A stretch of DNA of 64,000 nucleotides from assembly GCA_051859045.1 (NCBI GenBank), contig JBHYGK010000001.1:1-64000 (forward strand), in the 5' to 3' direction. Both the position numbers and the translations under genes were made by a program. This stretch comes from JBHYGK01 sp051859045. Lineage in GTDB: Bacteria > Pseudomonadota > Gammaproteobacteria > Xanthomonadales > Xanthomonadaceae. Position 1 is the first letter of the stretch. The number at the start of each line of letters is the position of its first letter. The notes beneath the pieces are model-generated. The model ran no database searches, was not told where the DNA came from, and saw only the letters and a program-made list of their open reading frames with translations. This document shows positions 26,695 through 35,543 of this stretch, in pieces.

Positions 26695-28595
26695 CAGCCC
26701 GCCCCCAGCCACAGCGCCACCCGGTAGGTCACGAACGAGGCCAGGTAGGCCAGCGCGAACAGGTAGCCCGCCATCAGCAGCGGCGTGCGCCAGCCGCCGG
26801 TCTCGCGGCGCACCGCGGCCAGCGTGCTCAGGCACTGCGGGGCGAACACGAACCAGGCCAGCAGGCTCAGCGCGGTGGCCAGGCTCCAGCCCGAGGTGAT
26901 CAGCGGCGCCAGCGCGCCGGCCTCGTCGGCGCCGCCGCCCACCGCGTACACGGTGGCCAGCGCGCTCACCAGCACCTCGCGCGCGGCCAGGCCGGGCACC
27001 AGCGCGATCGAGATCTGCCAGTTGAAGCCGATCGGCGCGAACACCGTCTCCAGCGCATGCCCCAGCATCCCCGCGAAGCTGTAGTGGATCGCGGGCTCGG
27101 TGGCGCCCGGCGGCGGCCCGGGGAAGGTGGCCAGCACCCACAGCAGGATCGTCAGCGCCAGGATGATGCCGCCGACCCGGCGCAGGAAGATCCACACCCG
27201 CTGCCACAGCCCGATCAGCAGGTTGCGCGCCACCGGCCAGTGGTAGGCCGGCAGCTCCATCAGCAGGGTGCGCGCCTGAAGGCCGCCGCCGAGGCGCTTG
27301 AGCACCCAGGCCACGGCCAGCGCGCCGAGGATGCCGGCCATGTAGAGCGCGAACAGCACCAGCCCCTGCAGCCCGACCGGGCCCCAGACCTCGCGGGCGG
27401 GGATGAACGCGCCGATCAGCAGCGCGTACACCGGCAGCCGCGCCGAGCAGGTCATCAGCGGCGCGATCATGATCGTGACCCAGCGGTCGCGCGGGTCGCG
27501 GATGGTGCGCGCGGCCATCACGCCGGGGATCGCGCAGGCGAAGCTCGAGAGCAGCGGGATGAAGCTGCGGCCCGACAGCCCCACGCCGCCCATCAGGCGA
27601 TCGAGCAGGAAGGCCGCACGCGGCAGGTAGCCCGATTCCTCGAGCACCAGGATGAAGGCGAACAGGATCACGATCTGCGGCAGGAACACCACCACGCCGC
27701 CCAGTCCGGCGACCACGCCGTCCACCAGCAGCGACTGCAGGTGGCCCTCGGGCACCAGCGCCGCGACCCGCTCGCCGAGCCACGCGGTGGCGGCCTCGAT
27801 CCAGCCCATCGGCGCCTCGGCCCAGGCGAACACGGCCTGGAACACCAGGAACATCAGCACCGCCAGGATCGCCAGGCCGGCCACCGGATGCAGCACCACC
27901 GCGTCGATGCGGTCGCTGCCGCGCGGCGGCGCGGGCTGGTCGAGGCCGAGGCCGGCCAGCAGCTCGCGCACCCGGGCGTGGTCGGTGGCGGTGGCGATCG
28001 CGGCGGGCAGCGGCGTGGCCGGCGGCGGCGGCGCCCAGGCGGCGGGCAGGTCGAAGGCGGCGCGCAGGGCGTCCGCGCCGTGCCCCTGCACGGCGACGGT
28101 CTCCACGACCGGCACGCCGAGCGCCCCGGCCAGCGCGGCGGCGTCGATGCCGAGGCCGAGCCGGCGCGCGCGGTCCATCATGTTCAGCGCCACCACCACC
28201 GGCAGGCCCATCCGGCGCACGCCGAGCACCAGGCGCAGGCCGCGGCGCAGGTTGGTGGCGTCCACGACGCACACCACCAGCTCGGGGCGCGCCTCGCCCT
28301 CGGCGCGGCCGGCCAGCACGTCCAGCGTCACCTCCTCGTCGGGCGACTGCGGCTCGAGGCCGTAGGTGCCCGGCAGGTCGAGCAGGCGCAGCGGCTGGCC
28401 GGCCGACGACAGCAGCCGGCCTTCCTTGCGCTCGACGGTCACGCCGGCGTAGTTGGCCACCTTCTGCCGCGAGCCGGTGAGGCGGTTGAACAGCGCGGTC
28501 TTGCCGCAGTTGGGCTGGCCGACCAGGGCGACCAGGCGCGGCGCGGCGGCCGCGGCGCCGGCGGCGGGCGGGGAGGGCGCGACGGCGGGGCTCAC
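26694..28595 (-). CDS. feoB: Ferrous iron transporter FeoB
   Basis: The 633-residue protein has an N-terminal G domain with G1 GQPNCGKT (26-33), G3 DLPG (73-76) and G4-type NMMD, then a membrane part with two Gate segments (LEESGYLPRAAFLLDRLMGGVGLSGRSFIPLLSSFACAIPG region and its later repeat). It moves Fe2+ across the inner membrane. It is shorter than E. coli FeoB (773), with a short linker between G domain and membrane part, as in many relatives. Translation likely begins at GTG 28595, overlapping the feoA stop (GTGA). Confidence 0.93.
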   Translation of the reverse strand: MSPAVAPSPPAAGAAAAAPRLVALVGQPNCGKTALFNRLTGSRQKVANYAGVTVERKEGRLLSSAGQPLRLLDLPGTYGLEPQSPDEEVTLDVLAGRAEGEARPELVVCVVDATNLRRGLRLVLGVRRMGLPVVVALNMMDRARRLGLGIDAAALAGALGVPVVETVAVQGHGADALRAAFDLPAAWAPPPPATPLPAAIATATDHARVRELLAGLGLDQPAPPRGSDRIDAVVLHPVAGLAILAVLMFLVFQAVFAWAEAPMGWIEAATAWLGERVAALVPEGHLQSLLVDGVVAGLGGVVVFLPQIVILFAFILVLEESGYLPRAAFLLDRLMGGVGLSGRSFIPLLSSFACAIPGVMAARTIRDPRDRWVTIMIAPLMTCSARLPVYALLIGAFIPAREVWGPVGLQGLVLFALYMAGILGALAVAWVLKRLGGGLQARTLLMELPAYHWPVARNLLIGLWQRVWIFLRRVGGIILALTILLWVLATFPGPPPGATEPAIHYSFAGMLGHALETVFAPIGFNWQISIALVPGLAAREVLVSALATVYAVGGGADEAGALAPLITSGWSLATALSLLAWFVFAPQCLSTLAAVRRETGGWRTPLLMAGYLFALAYLASFVTYRVALWLGAG

Positions 28596-28873
28596 GGCGC
28601 GTCCTCCGCCCAGGCCTCGACCAGCACGCCGGCCGCCTCGGCGCGGCGCAGCGCGAACGTGCTCGCGCCCACCCGCACCGCCAGCGGATCGCCGCCGAAG
28701 GGGCCGCGGCGGAGCACGCGGGCCGGCTCGCCGGGCAGGAAGCCCAGCTCGGCCAGGCGCGCGGCCTGGCCGTCGACGGCCCCGGCGTCGAGCCCGGTGA
28801 CGCGCAGCGCGACGCCGTCGCCGGCCTCGCTGAGGCGGAAGGGGCGGGCGGACGTGGCGGCGGGCAGCGGCAT
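28592..28873 (-). CDS. feoA: Ferrous iron transport protein FeoA
   Basis: This 93-residue protein is a single SH3-like FeoA domain. LAELGFLPGEPARVLRRGPFGGDPLAVRV is the typical core, with G-DPL-V as the signature. FeoA assists FeoB at its cytoplasmic side. The ATG at 28873 begins the conserved part; the longer upstream frame would cover the promoter region and inverted repeat at 28889-28907. It is the first gene of feoA-feoB-small protein. Confidence 0.88.
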   Translation of the reverse strand: MPLPAATSARPFRLSEAGDGVALRVTGLDAGAVDGQAARLAELGFLPGEPARVLRRGPFGGDPLAVRVGASTFALRRAEAAGVLVEAWAEDAP

Positions 28874-28888
28874 GGCGGACGGCTCGCG

Positions 28889-28907
28889 GATGCGAAGGAC
28901 TCGCATC
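28889..28907. promoter_or_regulatory. Inverted repeat upstream of feoA, possible Fur-type operator
   Basis: GATGCGA-AGGAC-TCGCATC is a perfect 7-5-7 inverted repeat of 19 bases, starting 16 bases upstream of the feoA ATG. Its length equals a Fur box and the outer GATGCGA half resembles GC-rich Fur half-sites, but the centre is not AT-rich. It could alternatively fold as a leader hairpin. Confidence 0.4.
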
Positions 28908-29058
28908 TTGCCACAGTCCGGGCGGTCCTGCGCGCGGGTCGGGTAGGCTCGGGCCGGCGCCTCGCCGGCCACCGCGTCGCCGCGCCCGAACACGCCCCGC
29001 ACACGGTCGCGCGCCCACCCTGCGCGACCCCATCGCCGCCCCGACGAGCCCCACGCCC

Positions 29059-29691
29059 ATGAGCGAGCCCCAGACCCCCGACGCCGGCGACCCGGGCGCC
29101 CTCGACACCCGCGGCGGCGTCAGCCGCGCCCAGGCCGAGGATGCGATCCGCGTGCTGCTGCGCTGGTCCGGCGACGACCCGTCCCGCGAGGGGCTCATCG
29201 ACACGCCCAAGCGCGTGGTCAAGGCCTACGGCGACTGGTTCAGCGGCTACGCGATGGACCCCGAGGCCTACCTGGCGCGCACCTTCGAGGAGGTCGAGGG
29301 CTACGACGAGATGATCGTGCTGCGCGACATCGAGTTCGAGAGCCACTGCGAGCACCACATGGCCCCGATCATCGGCAAGGCGCACGTGGGCTACCTGCCC
29401 GACGGCAAGGTGGTGGGCATCTCCAAGCTCGCCCGCGTCGTCGAGGCCTACGCCCGCCGCCTGCAGGTGCAGGAGAAGATGACCGCGCAGATCGCCCGCT
29501 GCATCGAGGGCGTGCTCAAGCCGCGCGGCGTGGCGGTGGTGATCGAGGGCAAGCACGAGTGCATGACCACCCGCGGCATCCACAAGACCGGCGTGAGCAT
29601 GGTCACCAGCAAGATGCTGGGTGATTTCCGCGAGGACGCCCGCACCCGCGCCGAATTCCTGCGCTTCATCGGCCTGGCCTCGGGCGGCTGA
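29059..29691 (+). CDS. folE: GTP cyclohydrolase I
   Basis: The 210-residue protein matches FolE type I. Zinc ligands are Cys97 and His100 (ESHCEHHM) and Cys168 (GKHECMTTRG). GYLPDGKVVGISKLARVVE (111-129) and the RLQVQEKMTAQIA block are hallmark regions. It converts GTP to dihydroneopterin triphosphate, the first step of folate synthesis. The start at 29059 gives a short acidic N-terminal extension of about 20 residues. It is divergent from feoA with 185 bases between. Confidence 0.95.
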   Translation: MSEPQTPDAGDPGALDTRGGVSRAQAEDAIRVLLRWSGDDPSREGLIDTPKRVVKAYGDWFSGYAMDPEAYLARTFEEVEGYDEMIVLRDIEFESHCEHHMAPIIGKAHVGYLPDGKVVGISKLARVVEAYARRLQVQEKMTAQIARCIEGVLKPRGVAVVIEGKHECMTTRGIHKTGVSMVTSKMLGDFREDARTRAEFLRFIGLASGG

Positions 29692-29763
29692 GCCCGCCGG
29701 CCGGCGTCGGCGCCGCGGCCGGAGTGCGACCTCCGTCGTAGCGACCGCCCCGGCCGCCGCCGC

Positions 29764-29769
29764 TAGACT
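29764..29769 (+). promoter_or_regulatory. -10 box (TAGACT) of the YchJ-like gene, leaderless spacing
   Basis: TAGACT ends 6 bases before the ATG at 29776, the same spacing as at 2548 and 10926. This predicts a transcript beginning at the start codon. Confidence 0.5.
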
Positions 29770-29775
29770 GGCGGC

Positions 29776-30159
29776 ATGAGCGATCCCTGTCCCTGCGGCC
29801 TCGATGCCGCCTACGCCGCCTGCTGCGGCCGCCTGCACGCCGGCGACCGCGCGCCGGACGCCGAGGCGCTGATGCGCAGCCGCTACAGCGCCTTCGTCCG
29901 CGCCGACGCGGCCTACCTGCTGCGCAGCTGGCACGCCTCCACCCGCCCCGCCGAGCTGGTGCTCGACGATCCCGCCCGCACCCGCTGGCTGGGCCTGGAC
30001 GTGCTGCGCCACGTGCCGGCCGGCGAGCGCGCGGTGGTCGAGTTCGTCGCGCGCTGGAAGGTCGGCGGCGCCCCGGCCGTGCGCCTGCACGAGACCTCGG
30101 CCTTCGTCCGCGAGGACGGCCACTGGTACTACCTCGACGGGCACCTGCATCCGCGCTGA
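29776..30159 (+). CDS. YchJ-like SEC-C motif protein
   Basis: The 127-residue protein starts with the SEC-C zinc-binding motif CPCGLDAAYAACCG (Cys5, Cys7, Cys16, Cys17), followed by EALMRSRYSAFVRADAAYLLRSW, the conserved core of the YchJ/UPF0225 family with its NTF2-like fold. The biochemical role of the family is unknown. The SEC-C motif suggests zinc and possibly ribosome or SecA-related contacts. The ATG directly follows a -10 box, so it is probably leaderless. Confidence 0.88.
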   Translation: MSDPCPCGLDAAYAACCGRLHAGDRAPDAEALMRSRYSAFVRADAAYLLRSWHASTRPAELVLDDPARTRWLGLDVLRHVPAGERAVVEFVARWKVGGAPAVRLHETSAFVREDGHWYYLDGHLHPR

Positions 30160-30320
30160 GGCGTGACCATCGGCCCATGGCCGGCGCCGCCGCGCCGGGC
30201 ACCCTCGTAGGCCACCGCGGCGACCCGGCTTCACGCCGCGCCCCGGCGCCGCGGCGCAAGGTCCGCCTTCCGCCGGGTCGCGCACCGGTCCGCGCCACCC
30301 CGACACAGGACGTCCCAGGG

Positions 30321-31001
30321 ATGATCGAGCTCTCCGGCGTGCAGCGCCGCTACGCGATCGGCGGCCAGGTCGTGCGCGCGCTCGACGGCGTCGACCTGCA
30401 CATCGCCCGGGGCGAGTTCGTCGCCCTCACCGGGCCCTCGGGTTCGGGCAAGTCGACCCTGCTCAACGTGCTCGGCTGCCTCGACCGCCCCGACGCCGGC
30501 CACTACCGGCTGGAAGGCCAGGACGTCGCGACGATGGACGACGACGCCACCTCGCGGGTCCGCAACCGCCGCATCGGCTTCGTGTTCCAGAGCTTCCAGC
30601 TGCTCTCGCGCCTGACCGTGCTGGAGAACGTGCTGCTGCCGCTGCGCTTCGCCGAGGGCGCGATGGCGCCGGAGGAGGCCGAGGCCCGCGCGCACATGCT
30701 GCTCGACCGCGTGGGCCTGCAGACCCGCAAGGCGCACCGCCCGGTGGAGCTCTCCGGCGGCCAGCAGCAGCGCGCCGCGATCGCCCGCGCGCTGCTGCTG
30801 CAGCCGGCCCTGCTGCTGGCCGACGAGCCCACCGGCAACCTCGACTCCAAGTCCGCCACCGACGTGCTGGCGCTGGTGCGCGAGCTGCACGCCGGCGGGC
30901 AGACGATCGTGCTGGTGACCCACGACGCCGACGTCGCGGCCTCGGCCCCGCGCCAGGTGCGGATGCGCGACGGCCGGGTGGAGCATGACCATGCGCGCTG
31001 A
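30321..31001 (+). CDS. MacB/LolD-type ABC transporter ATPase
   Basis: This 226-residue ATPase has Walker A GPSGSGKST (38-46), signature LSGGQ (144-148), Walker B ALLLADE (163-169) and switch His in LVTHDADVA. Length and the block IGFVFQSFQLLSRLTVLENV match the MacB/LolD (type VII mechanotransmission) group. It should drive the permease encoded four genes downstream. The ATG at 30321 is chosen at the start of the domain; an in-frame ATG at 30177 would add 48 residues of low-complexity sequence. It overlaps the next gene by 17 bases (or 11 with its second ATG). Confidence 0.92.
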   Translation: MIELSGVQRRYAIGGQVVRALDGVDLHIARGEFVALTGPSGSGKSTLLNVLGCLDRPDAGHYRLEGQDVATMDDDATSRVRNRRIGFVFQSFQLLSRLTVLENVLLPLRFAEGAMAPEEAEARAHMLLDRVGLQTRKAHRPVELSGGQQQRAAIARALLLQPALLLADEPTGNLDSKSATDVLALVRELHAGGQTIVLVTHDADVAASAPRQVRMRDGRVEHDHAR

Positions 31002-32022
31002 GCCCGTCGCCCCCCGCGCCGCCGCGCTGCGCGGCCTCGCCCTCGCCGCGGCGCTCGCCGCCGCCGTCCTCCCCGCCGCCGCGCAGGACGCGGCCCCGGC
31101 GCCCGCCGCGGCGCGCCCGGTGCCGATGCTTACCGGCGAGGTCCGCGCGCTCGACGCCGAGTCGATCCGCGTGCCGCGCAGCAACACCAACCCCGTCACC
31201 CTGCGCACCTTCCTGCCCGACGGCGCCAGCGTGGCCGTGGGCGACGTGGTGCTGGCGATCGACCCCGGCCAGGGCGCCAGCGCGCTGCGCGCCGCCGAGC
31301 AGGCGCTCGAGGTGGGCGAGGCGCGCGCGGCCAAGGAGCTCGCCGAGCTCGAGGTGCTGCGGATCGACGCCGAGCTCGCGCTGGTCGACGCCGAGGCCGC
31401 GCTGGCCACGGCCGAGGTGGACGCCGCCGTGCCCGCCGACCTGATCCGCGCGCTGGACGCCGACCGCTACCGCGGCGAGCTCGAGCGCGCCACCCGCGAG
31501 CTCGCGCTCAAGCGCAGCGAGCTGGCCACCGCCGAGGCCGCGCTGCTGCGCCGGCGCGAGGACGCCCGGCTCGAGCGCGAGAAGCTGATCGCCCAGCGCG
31601 ACTACCACGCCGGCTTCGTCACCGCCGCCGAGGTCCGCGCCACCCGCGCCGGCACGCTGCGCCGCGGCTTCGACCCGCGCGGCGGCCAGCGCTACGAGGA
31701 GGGCAGCTCGGCCAACCCCGGCCAGCAGGTGGGCGAGATCGTGGTCGCCGACGCGACCCTCGCCGTCGTGGCCTGGGTGCACGAGGCCGACCGCGCCGCC
31801 ATCGCGCCGGGCATGGACGCCGACATCGCCTTCGACGCGCTGCCCGGCGCGCGCGCGCGCGGCCGCATCGAGCGCATCGCCGGCGCGCCGGAGACCCGCG
31901 CGCAGTGGGGCCGCGGCGGCTGGTTCGAACTGCGCGTCACGCTCCCCGACGATCACGGCCTGGCCCTGCGGCCGGGCATGAGCGCCCGCGTCCACCCGAT
32001 GGCCCAGGAGTCCCGCGAATGA
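30985..32022 (+). CDS. Exported HlyD/MacA-like periplasmic adaptor, first of three
   Basis: The 345-residue protein has an N-terminal signal sequence (about 10-33). A lipoyl/barrel-sandwich half-motif comes near GEVRALDAESIRVPR, then a long charged coiled coil (about 100-220, rich in Ala/Glu/Leu/Arg), then a beta-barrel part with GQQVGEIVVADATLAVVAWV and GLALRPGMSARV. This is the layout of HlyD/RND-type membrane-fusion proteins. No lipobox Cys is seen. It is overlapped by the ATPase gene upstream and by an ATGA with the next adaptor. The start may be 30985 or 30991. Confidence 0.82.
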   Translation: MTMRAEPVAPRAAALRGLALAAALAAAVLPAAAQDAAPAPAAARPVPMLTGEVRALDAESIRVPRSNTNPVTLRTFLPDGASVAVGDVVLAIDPGQGASALRAAEQALEVGEARAAKELAELEVLRIDAELALVDAEAALATAEVDAAVPADLIRALDADRYRGELERATRELALKRSELATAEAALLRRREDARLEREKLIAQRDYHAGFVTAAEVRATRAGTLRRGFDPRGGQRYEEGSSANPGQQVGEIVVADATLAVVAWVHEADRAAIAPGMDADIAFDALPGARARGRIERIAGAPETRAQWGRGGWFELRVTLPDDHGLALRPGMSARVHPMAQESRE

Positions 32023-33002
32023 CCGCTCTGCGCCCCGCCGCCCTCGCGCTGGCCCTGCTCGCCCTCGCCGCGCCCGCCGCGGCCACCTCGCTCGAGGTCG
32101 AGGGCGAGGTCGTCGCCCTGCGCTCGCGCGTGCTGGCCCCGCCCTCGATCGACGACTTCTGGGCGCTCAACATCACCCAGCTCGCCCCGGACGGGTCGCG
32201 CGTGCGCGCCGGCCAGCCGGTGGTGGGCTTCGACGGCGGCCAGCTCACCCAGACCCTGGTCCAGCGCCGCAGCGCGCTGGCCGAGAAGCGCTCGGCCGCC
32301 GAGAACCTGGTGCTGCAGCTCGCCGAGCGCGAGCGCACCGAGGCGCTGGCCACCGAGCAGGCCCGCGCCGAGCGCGACAAGGCCGCGCTGATGGCCGAGC
32401 AGCCCGCCGACGCGATCCCCGGCATCGAGTACCGCAAGCTGGTGATCGAGCGCGAGCGCACCGCGCGCCGGCTGGCGCTGATGGAGGCGCGCGAGGTCGC
32501 CGGCGCCCGCCAGCGCGTCGCCGAGGCCCGCCTCGCCGAGGCCGAGGAGGCCCAGATCGCCTCCGAGGTGGAGCGCACCGAGCGCGGCCTGGCCTCGCTG
32601 CAGCTGCTGGCGCCGGAGGACGGGATCTTCCTGCACCGCTCGAGCTGGCGCGGCGAGCGCTTCGCGGTGGGCTCGCAGGTGTTCCGCGGGCAGTCGGTGG
32701 CCGAGATCCCCGACCTCGCCTCGCTGGCCGTGCGGGTGCCGCTGCCCGAGCGCGAGCTCACCCGGGTCGGCGTCGGCACGCGCGCGGTGATCCGCGTCGA
32801 GGGCGGCGCCGGCGAGCGCTTCGAGGGTTCGGTGGTGCGGGTGTCCGACGCGGTGCGCTCGCGCTCGGCCGCGCAGCCGGTGCCGGTGGTCGACCTGCAG
32901 GTGGACTTCGCCGCGCGGCCCGAGGGCCTGCGCCCGGGCCAGCCGGTGCGGGTGACGCTGGAGGTCGCCGACGGAGCGGTCGCCGCGGGGAGCGCGGAAT
33001 GA
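32019..33002 (+). CDS. Exported HlyD-like periplasmic adaptor, second of three
   Basis: The 327-residue protein has a cleavable signal peptide (to about AAPAAA, residue 22). It then has VEGEVVALRSRVLAPP as first lipoyl half, a coiled coil (about 75-190) and the second half RGQSVAEIPDLASLAVRVPLPE, then RVGVGTRAVIRVEGG and LRPGQPVRVTLEV barrel segments. It has no lipobox. It differs in sequence from the adaptors on both sides, so it is not a recent duplication. It shares ATGA overlaps with both neighbours, implying translational coupling and equal expression. Confidence 0.82.
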   Translation: MTALRPAALALALLALAAPAAATSLEVEGEVVALRSRVLAPPSIDDFWALNITQLAPDGSRVRAGQPVVGFDGGQLTQTLVQRRSALAEKRSAAENLVLQLAERERTEALATEQARAERDKAALMAEQPADAIPGIEYRKLVIERERTARRLALMEAREVAGARQRVAEARLAEAEEAQIASEVERTERGLASLQLLAPEDGIFLHRSSWRGERFAVGSQVFRGQSVAEIPDLASLAVRVPLPERELTRVGVGTRAVIRVEGGAGERFEGSVVRVSDAVRSRSAAQPVPVVDLQVDFAARPEGLRPGQPVRVTLEVADGAVAAGSAE

Positions 33003-34294
33003 GCGCGCGCCGGGGCCTCCGTCCGGTCGCGCGCGCGCGTGCCGTCGCCCTCGCGCTGGGCTGCGCGCTCGCGCTCGCCGCCTGCGGCGAGGTCGAGCCG
33101 GTGGCGGTGGAGCGCGTGCAGTCCGGTCCGGTCACGCTGCTGCTGCGCGCCGAGGGCGAGCTGGCCTCGATCGAGCCGGCGGTGCTGCGGGTGCCCGGCG
33201 AGCAGTGGGCGCCGCGCCGGCTGGAGTGGATGGTCGAGGACGGCGCCCGGGTCGAGGCCGGCCAGGTGGTGGCGCGCTTCAGCGCCGACGCCAGCCAGCT
33301 CGCGCTGAGCGACGCCGAGATCGAGCTGATGCGCGCCACCCTGCAGCGCGAGGGCAAGGCCGACGAGCTCGAGAGCGTGGTCGGCCGCACCGACGTCGAC
33401 CTGGCCCAGGTGCAGACCGACCTCGGCATCGCGCGCCGCTACGCCGGCGCCGACCTCGACGTGTTCTCGCGCAACGAGATCCTCAACGCCGTGCAGGACG
33501 AGCGCTTCCTCAGCGCCAAGGACGAGACCCTGCGCTGGCAGCGCGGCCAGGCCGGCGAGCGCGGCGCGGCCGAGCTGGCGGTGGTGGACGCCACCGCGCA
33601 GACCCAGCGCGTCGCCGCCGAGCGCTCGCGCGCCGACCTGGCCGCGCTCGAGGTGGTGGCGCCGAACGCCGGCGTGTTCCGCCTGACCGCCAACTGGGCG
33701 GGCGAGAAGCCGCGCATCGGCGAGGACCAGTGGGGCGGCAACGAGTTCGCCCGCCTGCCGGATCCCTCCGCGGTGCGCGCCGAGCTCAGCCTGCCGCAGC
33801 TCGACGCCGAGGGCCTGCAGCCCGGCCTCGCGGTGCGCCTGCGCACGCCCGGCGCGCCGGACGCGAGGCTGGCCGGCACCCTGGACTGGGTGGCCCCGGC
33901 CGCGCAGCCGCGCGCGCGCGACAACCCCGCGCGCTTCGTCGCCGTGCGCGTGGCGGTGGACGCCGCCGAGGCCGCCGCGCTGGGCTGGGTGCCCGGGCAG
34001 CGCGTGCTGGCCGAGATCGTGCTGGCCGAGGCCGAGGACGCGATCAGCGTGCCCAGCGTGGCGCTCGAGACCGCCGACGGCGCGACCTGGCTGTGGGTGG
34101 GCGAGGGCGAGGCGCCCGAGCGCCGGCAGGTGACCCTCGGCGCGCGCGGCGCGGGCCGCGCGATCGTCACCGACGGCCTGGCCGCGGGCGAGGCGGTGCG
34201 CCTGCGCCCGCCGGCGCCCGCCGCGGGCGCGGAGGGCGACCCCGACGAGGCCGCCGCCGCCCCGGCCGCGCCCGCCGCGGGGGCCGCGTCGTGA
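32999..34294 (+). CDS. Lipoprotein HlyD/MacA-like periplasmic adaptor, third of three
   Basis: The 431-residue protein has a lipoprotein signal ending ALAACG with Cys29 as the lipid site. It has the same adaptor layout as the two previous gene products: an early GELASIEPAVLRVPG block, VEAGQVVARFS, a helical hairpin (about 105-215), then VAPNAGVFRL, AELSLPQLDAEGLQPGLAVRLR and a membrane-proximal domain with ISVPSVALETADGATWLWV. The C-terminus is Ala/Pro-rich. It is followed by the permease through a GTGA overlap. Confidence 0.84.
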   Translation: MSARRGLRPVARARAVALALGCALALAACGEVEPVAVERVQSGPVTLLLRAEGELASIEPAVLRVPGEQWAPRRLEWMVEDGARVEAGQVVARFSADASQLALSDAEIELMRATLQREGKADELESVVGRTDVDLAQVQTDLGIARRYAGADLDVFSRNEILNAVQDERFLSAKDETLRWQRGQAGERGAAELAVVDATAQTQRVAAERSRADLAALEVVAPNAGVFRLTANWAGEKPRIGEDQWGGNEFARLPDPSAVRAELSLPQLDAEGLQPGLAVRLRTPGAPDARLAGTLDWVAPAAQPRARDNPARFVAVRVAVDAAEAAALGWVPGQRVLAEIVLAEAEDAISVPSVALETADGATWLWVGEGEAPERRQVTLGARGAGRAIVTDGLAAGEAVRLRPPAPAAGAEGDPDEAAAAPAAPAAGAAS

Positions 34295-35532
34295 TCGCGC
34301 GCCTGCCCCTGCCGTGGCGCGAGGCCTTCAGCGAGCTCGCGCGGCGCAAGCTGCGCACCGGCCTGACCCTGCTCGGCCTGGTGTTCGGCGTCGGCGCGAT
34401 CACCGCGATGCAGGGCGTCGGCGAGGGCAGCCGCCGCGAGGCCCTGCGCCTGGTCGAGGGCCTGGGCCTGCACAACCTGATCGTCGAGGCCGTCGGCGGC
34501 GACCCCGAGACGCTGCGCGAGCAGCGCGCGCGCAGCGCCGGCCTGACCCGCCAGGACGGCTGGGCGCTGTTCGCCTCGGTGCCCGGCGCCGAGGACTGGG
34601 CCGCCGAGAAGGCGGTGCGCGCGTTCGCGGTGTTCTCCGACCACGGCCGCAGCGACGCCGGCGCCACCGGCGTCTCGCCCAGCTACTTCCGGCTCACCTC
34701 GCTGCCGCTGGCGGCCGGGCGCACCCTGGCCGACGAGGACGAGGCGCGCGCCGCGCCGGTGGCCGTGCTCGGCCACCAGGCCGCGGCCGACCTGTTCCCG
34801 GCCGGCGACGCGCTGGGGCAGTGGATCAAGGTCAACCACGTGTGGCTGGAGGTGGTGGGCGTGCTCGCCGACCGCGACCTCAGCGCCGACCGCTTCGAGG
34901 GCGTGCCGCTGGGGCTGGAGAGCAACCGCGTGTTCATGCCGCTGGCCACCGCGCTGGGGCGCTTCCGCTTCCAGCCGCTGGAGGACGAAGTCGACCGGGT
35001 GATGGTGCGGGTGGCCGATCCCTCGACGCTGTCGGCCGCCGCCGCGGTGGCCGCCGCCGTCGCCTCGCAGCGCCACGCCGGCGTCGAGGACGTCCGCCTG
35101 GTGGTGCCGCAGCAGCTCTACCGCCAGCACCAGCAGACCCAGCGGATCTTCCGCGTGGTGATGGGCGCGATCGCGGCGGTGAGCCTGCTGGTGGGCGGCA
35201 TCGGGATCATGAACATCATGCTGGCCAACGTCCTGGAGCGGAAACGCGAGGTCGGCCTGCTGCGCGCGCTGGGCGCGACCAAGCGCGACGTGGTGGCGCT
35301 GTTCCTGCGCGAGGCCACCGTGATCTGCGTGGTGGGCGCGCTGGCGGGCCTGGTGTTCGGCGCGCTGCTGGCCTACCTGATCGCGCTGTTCGCGGGTTGG
35401 TCGGTGGCGTGGGCGCCGATCCCGGTGCTGCTGAGCACCGCGATCTGCGCCGGCGTGGGCATGGGCTTCGGCGTCTATCCCGCGCGCCAGGCCGCCGAGC
35501 TCGACCCGATCGCGGCGCTGCGCAGCGAGTAA
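34291..35532 (+). CDS. MacB-type ABC permease (FtsX superfamily)
   Basis: The 413-residue permease begins at GTG 34291, overlapping the previous stop. It has one N-terminal helix (about 21-41), a periplasmic MacB_PCD domain (about 45-265) and three C-terminal helices within about 288-405. IGIMNIMLANVLERKREVGLLRALGATKRDV is the FtsX/MacB cytoplasmic signature. The protein lacks a fused ATPase, which is supplied by the first gene of the operon. MacB-type transporters push periplasmic substrates through an adaptor and outer-membrane channel. No TolC-like gene is in this window, so the exit duct is unknown. Confidence 0.9.
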   Translation: MIARLPLPWREAFSELARRKLRTGLTLLGLVFGVGAITAMQGVGEGSRREALRLVEGLGLHNLIVEAVGGDPETLREQRARSAGLTRQDGWALFASVPGAEDWAAEKAVRAFAVFSDHGRSDAGATGVSPSYFRLTSLPLAAGRTLADEDEARAAPVAVLGHQAAADLFPAGDALGQWIKVNHVWLEVVGVLADRDLSADRFEGVPLGLESNRVFMPLATALGRFRFQPLEDEVDRVMVRVADPSTLSAAAAVAAAVASQRHAGVEDVRLVVPQQLYRQHQQTQRIFRVVMGAIAAVSLLVGGIGIMNIMLANVLERKREVGLLRALGATKRDVVALFLREATVICVVGALAGLVFGALLAYLIALFAGWSVAWAPIPVLLSTAICAGVGMGFGVYPARQAAELDPIAALRSE

Positions 35533-35543
35533 GCTCCGCCGGC

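Noticed and set aside
23913..28946. A 1677-codon plus-strand open frame opposite the EAL protein and feoB
   Set aside because: Antisense shadow with His/Gln/Arg-rich composition; the minus strand encodes well-defined proteins.
30177..30320. N-terminal extension of the ABC ATPase from an ATG at 30177
   Set aside because: The added 48 residues are Pro/Arg-rich without family similarity; the ATG at 30321 begins the conserved ATPase.
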